Source: Massilia alkalitolerans DSM 17462 (GTDB lineage: Bacteria; Pseudomonadota; Gammaproteobacteria; Burkholderiales; Burkholderiaceae_D). From it: a DNA stretch of 38,057 nt. The notes under the pieces were generated by a model. The model did no database searches. It had not been told where the DNA came from and saw only the letters and a list, made by a program, of their open reading frames with translations. The stretch spans positions 69,643 to 107,699 of the forward strand of contig NZ_ATYR01000021.1 of the NCBI RefSeq assembly GCF_000427785.1. The letters run 5' to 3'. This document shows, in pieces, positions 33,485 through 38,057 of the stretch. Numbering within the stretch: position 1 is the stretch's first letter; the number at the start of each line of letters is the position of its first letter. The position numbers were made by a program, and so were the translations under genes.

Positions 33485-35263
33485 GTGGCAGCAATCAAAA
33501 CTGCAATCCCTACCCGCCGCTTTGACGCGGTCATCGTTGGCGCCGGTGGTTCCGGCATGCGCGCATCGCTGCAACTGGCCGAAGCCGGCCTGAACGTCGC
33601 GGTGCTGTCGAAAGTGTTCCCGACCCGTTCGCACACCGTGGCTGCCCAGGGCGGCATCGGTGCTTCGCTGGGCAACATGAGCGAAGACGACTGGTACTGG
33701 CACATGTTCGACACCGTCAAGGGTGGCGATTACCTGGGCGACCAGGACGCGATCGAATTCATGTGTCGCGAAGCCCCGAAGGTCGTGTACGAACTCGAAC
33801 ACTTCGGCATGCCTTTCGACCGCAACCCGGACGGCACCATCTACCAGCGTCCGTTCGGCGGCCACACCGCGAACTTCGGCGAGAAGCCGGTCCAGCGCGC
33901 CTGCGCCGCAGCCGACCGTACCGGCCACGCGCTGCTGCATACCCTGTACCAGCGTAACGTCCGTGCCCGCACCCACTTCTTCGTCGAGTGGATGGCCCTC
34001 GACCTGATCCGCGACGCCGACGGCGACGTGCTCGGCGTGCTGGCCCTGGAAATGGAAACCGGCGACGTGATGATCCTGGAAGCGAAGACCACCATCTTCG
34101 CCACCGGCGGCGCAGGCCGCATCTTCGCCGCATCGACCAACGCCTTCATCAACACCGGCGACGGCATGGGCATGGCGGCGCGCGCCGGCCTGCCGCTGCA
34201 GGACATGGAGTTCTGGCAGTTCCACCCGACCGGCGTGTCCGGCGCGGGCGTCCTCATCACCGAGGGCGTGCGCGGCGAGGGCGGTATCCTGATCAACTCG
34301 AACGGCGAACGCTTCATGGAGCGCTACGCGCCGACCCTGAAGGACCTGGCGCCGCGCGACTTCGTCTCGCGTTCGATGGACCAGGAGATCAAGGAAGGTC
34401 GCGGCTGCGGTCCGAACAAGGACCACGTGCTGCTGGACCTGCGCCACATCGGCAAGGACACCATCGAGAAGCGCCTGCCGTCGATCCTGGAAATCGGCCA
34501 CAAGTTCGCCAACGTCGACGCCACCAAGGAACCGATCCCGGTCGTCCCGACCATCCACTACCAGATGGGCGGCATCCCGACCAACATCCACGGCCAGGTC
34601 GTCGCACCTGACGGCACCGGTGGCCAGAAGATCGTCAACGGCCTGTACGCGATCGGCGAGTGCGCCTGCGTCTCGGTCCACGGCGCCAACCGCCTCGGCA
34701 CCAACTCGCTGCTCGACCTGGTGGTGTTCGGCCGCGCGGCCGGCAACCACGTTGTCGCATCGAACCTGAAGCAGAAGGTCAACAAGCCGCTGCCGAAGGA
34801 CGCCGCCGACTTCGGCATGGACCGCCTGAACCGCCTCGAGACCTCGACCGGCGGCGAGAAGGTCCAGCACGTCGCCAACGACATCCGCGCCACCATGCAG
34901 AAGTACTGCGGCGTGTTCCGCACCCAGGAACTGCTGGAGACCGGCGTCAAGGAAATCATGAAGCTCGACGAGCGCCGCAAGCACGTCTCGTTCAAGGACA
35001 AGTCGAAGGTGTTCAACACCGCCCGCGTGGAAGCGCTGGAACTCGACAACCTGATCGAGACCGCCAAGGCAACCATCGTGTCGGCAGCTGCCCGTCCGGA
35101 ATCGCGCGGCGCCCACGCCCACAGCGACTTCCCGAACCGCGACGACGAGAACTGGATGAAGCACACCCTGTTCTTCTCGGAAGGCAACCGCCTGGAATAC
35201 AAGCCGGTGGTGCAGAAGCCGCTGACCGTCGACACCTTCAAGCCGAAGGCCCGTACTTTCTAA
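33485..35263 (+). CDS. sdhA: Succinate dehydrogenase flavoprotein subunit
   Basis: A 592-aa catalytic subunit that oxidises succinate to fumarate. It uses a GTG start. The FAD-binding start is DAVIVGAGGSGMRASLQLAE, and the histidine that covalently binds FAD is H50 in RSHTVAAQGG. The active-site arginine and histidine regions are in HPTGVSGAG and RSMDQEIKEGRG, and the C-terminal domain ends with TFKPKARTF. SdhE, needed for FAD attachment, is encoded downstream. The gene is in the sdhCDAB order. Confidence 0.97.
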   Translation: MAAIKTAIPTRRFDAVIVGAGGSGMRASLQLAEAGLNVAVLSKVFPTRSHTVAAQGGIGASLGNMSEDDWYWHMFDTVKGGDYLGDQDAIEFMCREAPKVVYELEHFGMPFDRNPDGTIYQRPFGGHTANFGEKPVQRACAAADRTGHALLHTLYQRNVRARTHFFVEWMALDLIRDADGDVLGVLALEMETGDVMILEAKTTIFATGGAGRIFAASTNAFINTGDGMGMAARAGLPLQDMEFWQFHPTGVSGAGVLITEGVRGEGGILINSNGERFMERYAPTLKDLAPRDFVSRSMDQEIKEGRGCGPNKDHVLLDLRHIGKDTIEKRLPSILEIGHKFANVDATKEPIPVVPTIHYQMGGIPTNIHGQVVAPDGTGGQKIVNGLYAIGECACVSVHGANRLGTNSLLDLVVFGRAAGNHVVASNLKQKVNKPLPKDAADFGMDRLNRLETSTGGEKVQHVANDIRATMQKYCGVFRTQELLETGVKEIMKLDERRKHVSFKDKSKVFNTARVEALELDNLIETAKATIVSAAARPESRGAHAHSDFPNRDDENWMKHTLFFSEGNRLEYKPVVQKPLTVDTFKPKARTF

Positions 35264-35272
35264 TTTTTCGAA

Positions 35273-35296
35273 GGGCCGCGTTTTAGATCGCGGCCC
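35273..35296 (+). other. Intercistronic hairpin between sdhA and sdhB
   Basis: GGGCCGCG (35273-35280), loop TTTTAGAT, CGCGGCCC (35289-35296): 8-bp perfect stem with no T-tract after it. Inside an operon it would act in mRNA processing or stability and not as a terminator. The sdhB ATG follows 18 bases later. Confidence 0.65.
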
Positions 35297-35314
35297 GATA
35301 AGACAGGTAAAAAC

Positions 35315-36025
35315 ATGGCACGCACCGTCCAACTGAAGATCTACCGCTACGATCCGGACAAGGATTCGAAGCCTTACATGCAAGACGTCACCGTCGAGCT
35401 GCAAGACACCGACAAGATGCTGCTCGACGTCCTGCAGCGCATCAAGTCCGACGTCGATGACTCGCTGGCCCTGCGCCGCTCCTGCCGCGAAGGCGTGTGC
35501 GGTTCGGACGCAATGAACATCAACGGCAAGAACGGCCTGGCCTGCACCACCAACCTGAACGAGCTGACCCAGCCGATCGTGCTGCGTCCTCTGCCGGGCC
35601 TGCCGGTGGTGCGCGACCTGATCGTCGACATGACCAACTTCTTCAAGCAGTACCACTCGATCAAGCCCTACCTGATCAACGACTCGATCAAGCCGGAGAA
35701 AGAGCGCCTGCAGTCGCCGGAAGAGCGCGAAGAGCTCGACGGCCTGTACGAGTGCATTCTGTGCGCCTGCTGCTCGACCTCGTGCCCGTCGTTCTGGTGG
35801 AACCCGGACAAGTTCGTCGGCCCGGCCGGCCTGCTGCAGGCCTACCGCTTCATCGCCGATTCGCGCGACGAAGCCACCAACGAGCGCCTGGACAACCTGG
35901 AAGACCCGTACCGCCTGTTCCGCTGCCACTCGATCATGAATTGCACGGACGTGTGCCCGAAGGGCCTGAATCCGAACAAGGCGATCGGCAAGATCAAGGA
36001 ACTGCTGGTGCGCCGCGCGATTTAA
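35315..36025 (+). CDS. sdhB: Succinate dehydrogenase iron-sulfur subunit
   Basis: A 236-aa protein with three Fe-S clusters that pass electrons from FAD to ubiquinone. The 2Fe-2S site is CREGVCGSDAM with a further cysteine in GLACTT. The 4Fe-4S site is in CILCACCSTSCPSFWW and the 3Fe-4S site in CHSIMNCTDVCPKGL. The C-terminus (AIGKIKELLVRRAI) is typical. It is the last gene of the sdhCDAB run; a palindromic repeat follows. Confidence 0.97.
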   Translation: MARTVQLKIYRYDPDKDSKPYMQDVTVELQDTDKMLLDVLQRIKSDVDDSLALRRSCREGVCGSDAMNINGKNGLACTTNLNELTQPIVLRPLPGLPVVRDLIVDMTNFFKQYHSIKPYLINDSIKPEKERLQSPEEREELDGLYECILCACCSTSCPSFWWNPDKFVGPAGLLQAYRFIADSRDEATNERLDNLEDPYRLFRCHSIMNCTDVCPKGLNPNKAIGKIKELLVRRAI

Positions 36026-36047
36026 GTCGCGTCTGTTCAGATGTGAT

Positions 36048-36131
36048 TTGAACGCGTGGGCGGGAAACCCGCCCACCCTACGGGTAGCACGATTCTCGTA
36101 GGGTGGTCGGCTTCGCCGACCGCGCGTTCAA
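36048..36131. repeat. REP/BIME-like double palindrome between sdhB and sdhE
   Basis: Two hairpins facing each other. The first is TGGGCGGG-AAA-CCCGCCCA (36057-36075). The second is TCGGC-TTC-GCCGA (36107-36119). They share inverted CCCTACG (36076-36082) and CGTAGGG (36097-36103), and outer TTGAACGCG (36048-36056) and CGCGCGTTCAA (36121-36131). The whole 84 bases is an inverted composite typical of REP pairs. The rest of 36026-36219 contains the hairpin below and no gene. Confidence 0.8.
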
Positions 36132-36155
36132 GCGTCGCATGCATATTGCGACAAA

Positions 36156-36185
36156 TTGCGGCATCCCCCGATAAAGATGCCGCAA
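36156..36185 (+). other. Hairpin upstream of sdhE
   Basis: TTGCGGCATC (36156-36165) pairs with GATGCCGCAA (36176-36185), 10-bp perfect stem and 10-nt loop. It is about 35 bases before sdhE and has no T-tract, so a regulatory or stabilising role is possible. Confidence 0.5.
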
Positions 36186-36219
36186 ATACAGTAAAAGTAC
36201 CGTACTGCCTAATATCGGC

Positions 36220-36522
36220 ATGCGGAGTATGATGTTGACCCAACAACGGACTCTAGTGAAAACGCATCAATCCGACCCCGCCAATCGTGCCCGCCTGCGC
36301 TGGCGTGCCCGCCGCGGCCTGCTCGAAAACGATTTGATCCTCACGCGCTTCCTGGATGCGCATGAAGAAGAATTGAGCGACGAGGACGTCGATGCGCTGA
36401 CCCGCTTGCTGGACCTGGCGGACAACCCGCTGATGGACCTGCTGCTGGGCCGGACCGAGCCTGAAGGCGAGGTCGACCAGCCGCACGTGCGCGCCTTGCT
36501 GGCGCGCCTGCGGCAGGCGTAG
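36220..36522 (+). CDS. sdhE: SdhE FAD assembly factor
   Basis: A small (up to 100 aa) all-helical SdhE/YgfY protein that promotes covalent attachment of FAD to SdhA. The diagnostic stretch is RWRARRGLLENDLILTRFL, which holds the conserved RGxxE motif. The C-terminal helices include LTRLLDLADNPLMDLLLG. Possible starts are 36220, 36229 and 36232; GGAG at 36224-36227 favours the last. The region before about residue 20 is poorly conserved, so the start is uncertain. It lies between sdhB and gltA, as in related genomes. Confidence 0.92.
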   Translation: MRSMMLTQQRTLVKTHQSDPANRARLRWRARRGLLENDLILTRFLDAHEEELSDEDVDALTRLLDLADNPLMDLLLGRTEPEGEVDQPHVRALLARLRQA

Positions 36523-36585
36523 TTCGAGACCTACAGCCAGAATTCGTAACTGTTTTTAGATCCACTCCCACAAGAAGGAAGTGCC

Positions 36586-37887
36586 ATGAATATCTCTGAT
36601 ACCAAAGCCACCCTGTCGTTCTCCGACGGCAGCCCGTCGGTCGACATGCCGATCTACAAAGGCACCATCGGCCCGGACGTCATCGACATCCGCAAGCTGT
36701 ACGGCCAGACCGGCAAGTTCACCTACGACCCTGGCTTCATGTCGACTGCCTCGTGCAACTCGAGCATCACCTACATCGACGGTGACAAGGGCGAACTGCT
36801 GTACCGCGGTTACCCGATCGAGCAGCTGGCCGTCAACTGCGACTTCCTGGAAACCTGCTACCTGCTGCTGAACGGCGAACTGCCGAACGCCGAACAGAAG
36901 GCCAAGTTCGACGACACCGTGACCCGTCACACGATGATTCACGAGCAGATGAACTTCTTCTTCCGCGGCTTCCGTCGCGACGCGCACCCGATGTCGGTCC
37001 TGGTCGGCACCGTCGGCGCGCTGGCTTCGTTCTACCACGACTCGCTCGACATCAACGATCCGAAGCAGCGCGAGATCTCGGCCATCCGCCTGATCGCCAA
37101 GCTGCCGACCCTGGTCGCGATGGCATACAAGTACTCGGTCGGCCAGCCGTTCATGTACCCGCGCAACGACCTGTCGTACAGCGCGAACTTCATGCACATG
37201 ATGTTCGCCAACCCGTGCGAAGAGTACAAGGTCAACGACGTGCTGGTGCGCGCCCTGGACCGCATCCTGATCCTGCACGCCGACCACGAGCAGAACGCAT
37301 CGACCTCGACCGTCCGCCTGGCCGGTTCGTCGGGCGCCAACCCGTTCGCCTGTATCGCTGCCGGTATCGCCTGCCTGTGGGGCCCGGCGCACGGCGGCGC
37401 CAACGAAGCCGCACTGACCATGCTGAAGGAAATCGGCTCGGTCGAGAACATCCCGGCCTTCATCGAGAAGGTCAAGGACAAGAACTCGGGCGTCAAGCTG
37501 ATGGGCTTCGGTCACCGCGTCTACAAGAACTTCGACCCGCGCGCCAAGCTGATGCGCGAAACCTGCCACGAAGTGCTGAACGAACTGGGCCTGCAGGACG
37601 ACCCGCTGTTCAAGCTGGCGATGGAACTGGAAAAGATTGCGCTGAACGACGAATACTTTGTCTCGCGCAAGCTGTACCCGAACGTCGACTTCTACTCGGG
37701 CATCGTGCAGTCGGCCCTGGGCATCCCGGTCTCGCTGTTCACCGGTATCTTCGCGATGGCCCGTACCATCGGCTGGATCGCCCAGTGGAACGAAATGATC
37801 GCCGATCCGGAGCAGAAGATCGGTCGTCCGCGTCAGCTGTTCGTGGGTTCGCCGGTGCGTGATGTGCCGGGGATCGACAAGCGTTAA
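36586..37887 (+). CDS. gltA: Citrate synthase (type II)
   Basis: A 433-aa citrate synthase that condenses acetyl-CoA and oxaloacetate. The N-terminal beta-domain typical of the hexameric NADH-regulated type is present (LSFSDGSPSVDMPIYKGTIG). The catalytic histidines are in HADHEQNAST and GFGHRVYKNFDPRA, and the aspartate is in YPNVDFYSGI. The ribosome site AAGGAAG lies about 6 bases before the ATG. It ends the TCA run and is closed by a strong terminator, into which a group II intron has been inserted. Confidence 0.97.
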   Translation: MNISDTKATLSFSDGSPSVDMPIYKGTIGPDVIDIRKLYGQTGKFTYDPGFMSTASCNSSITYIDGDKGELLYRGYPIEQLAVNCDFLETCYLLLNGELPNAEQKAKFDDTVTRHTMIHEQMNFFFRGFRRDAHPMSVLVGTVGALASFYHDSLDINDPKQREISAIRLIAKLPTLVAMAYKYSVGQPFMYPRNDLSYSANFMHMMFANPCEEYKVNDVLVRALDRILILHADHEQNASTSTVRLAGSSGANPFACIAAGIACLWGPAHGGANEAALTMLKEIGSVENIPAFIEKVKDKNSGVKLMGFGHRVYKNFDPRAKLMRETCHEVLNELGLQDDPLFKLAMELEKIALNDEYFVSRKLYPNVDFYSGIVQSALGIPVSLFTGIFAMARTIGWIAQWNEMIADPEQKIGRPRQLFVGSPVRDVPGIDKR

Positions 37888-37909
37888 TTCTTAACGCGGT
37901 GTCATCAGA

Positions 37910-37933
37910 AAGCGGACTTCGGTCCGCTTTTTT
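37910..37933 (+). terminator. Rho-independent terminator of gltA
   Basis: AAGCGGAC (37910-37917), TTCG tetraloop, GTCCGCTT (37922-37929), then a T-run to 37933. This is the target next to which the group IIC intron inserted. Confidence 0.95.
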
Positions 37934-37936
37934 GTT

Positions 37937-38057
37937 GTGCGCTCAGCATGAGCGCACTCTTGTGGGTGAAAGTCCCGCCGTGAGCTGACCACAGTGAGCG
38001 AAGTGAAGCACAACTGCGTGAGGGTGACCGAGCGTGGGGAGGAAGTGTGGATCGAAA
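37937..38057 (+). mobile_element. Group IIC intron, 5' end (continues beyond window)
   Basis: The sequence from 37937 begins with GTGCG, the conserved group II intron 5' end, and reads GTGCGCTCAGCATGAGCGCA followed by TGTGGGTGAAAGTCCCG. This closely matches, as I recall it, the start of the Oceanobacillus iheyensis group IIC intron (GUGUGCCCGGCAUGGGUGCA, then AUAGGGUGAGAGUCCCG). Further domain I elements follow, including GAAGTGAAGC and GCGTGAGGGTGACCGAGCG. It starts 3 bases after the terminator T-run, the known target preference of class C introns. A reverse transcriptase/maturase gene would be expected beyond the window end. Such introns splice from the RNA and move by retrohoming. Confidence 0.9.

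Noticed and set aside
33380..36076. 898-codon open frame on the minus strand opposite sdhA/sdhB
   Set aside because: Antisense to conserved sdh genes, with composition of a GC-driven mirror frame and no recognisable domain.

Overview
The window is a GC-rich bacterial chromosome segment. Gene content and order point to a betaproteobacterium of the Oxalobacteraceae (Massilia/Telluria/Duganella group): a TCA block acnA - CitE-like lyase - mdh / gntR - sdhCDAB - sdhE - gltA, a DUF2863-type protein, and small stress and membrane proteins common in that family. The genus is inferred from gene order and protein flavour; no search was run.

Layout. 1-449: 3' end of homoserine dehydrogenase (hom) with its terminator. 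540-722: small unknown gene. 979-2874: lysophospholipid-transporter/acyltransferase fusion, followed by a GC-poorer secreted-protein gene (2954-3511) and a decayed copy of the fusion gene's 3' end (3498-3607). 3722-4146: a 46-aa membrane peptide and tRNA-Pro(GGG). 4256-10075, minus strand: a six-gene glycan cluster (GT2, GT4-like, GT4, SDR, GmhB-like phosphatase, GT9), partly coupled by 4-nt overlaps. 10272-11904: three very hydrophilic stress-type proteins, two on the minus strand and a divergent KGG-repeat protein. 12062-18000: an unknown 134-aa protein, an operon of M14 carboxypeptidase, CYTH phosphatase and serine-hydrolase lipoprotein, then on the minus strand a DUF2863-like gene, an alpha/beta hydrolase and a frameshifted lipoprotein. 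18125-21278: an iron-uptake unit (Fur box, TonB-dependent siderophore receptor, PiuC/YbiX dioxygenase). 21313-22113: a palindromic repeat, an Lmo0937-like peptide and a frameshifted small membrane protein. 22114-25448: a two-gene unit of periplasmic ligand-binding protein and hybrid histidine kinase. 25670-37887: a 53-aa peptide and then the TCA block.

How it works together. AcnA, Mdh, succinate dehydrogenase with its flavinylation factor SdhE, and citrate synthase form most of the oxidative TCA cycle. A GntR/UTRA regulator sits between the divergent mdh and sdh arms, and a perfect 16-bp palindrome in its promoter region is a likely operator. The iron unit pairs outer-membrane siderophore import with an Fe(II) dioxygenase. 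The binding-protein/kinase pair looks like a ligand-sensing system and has an inverted repeat over its promoter.

The most notable non-genic items are: the first 121 bases of a group IIC intron starting three bases after the gltA terminator T-tract; the duplicated and internally deleted 3' end of the acyltransferase fusion; two small genes broken by one base in a homopolymer run; a family of near-identical terminators; and two complex palindromic intergenic repeats.
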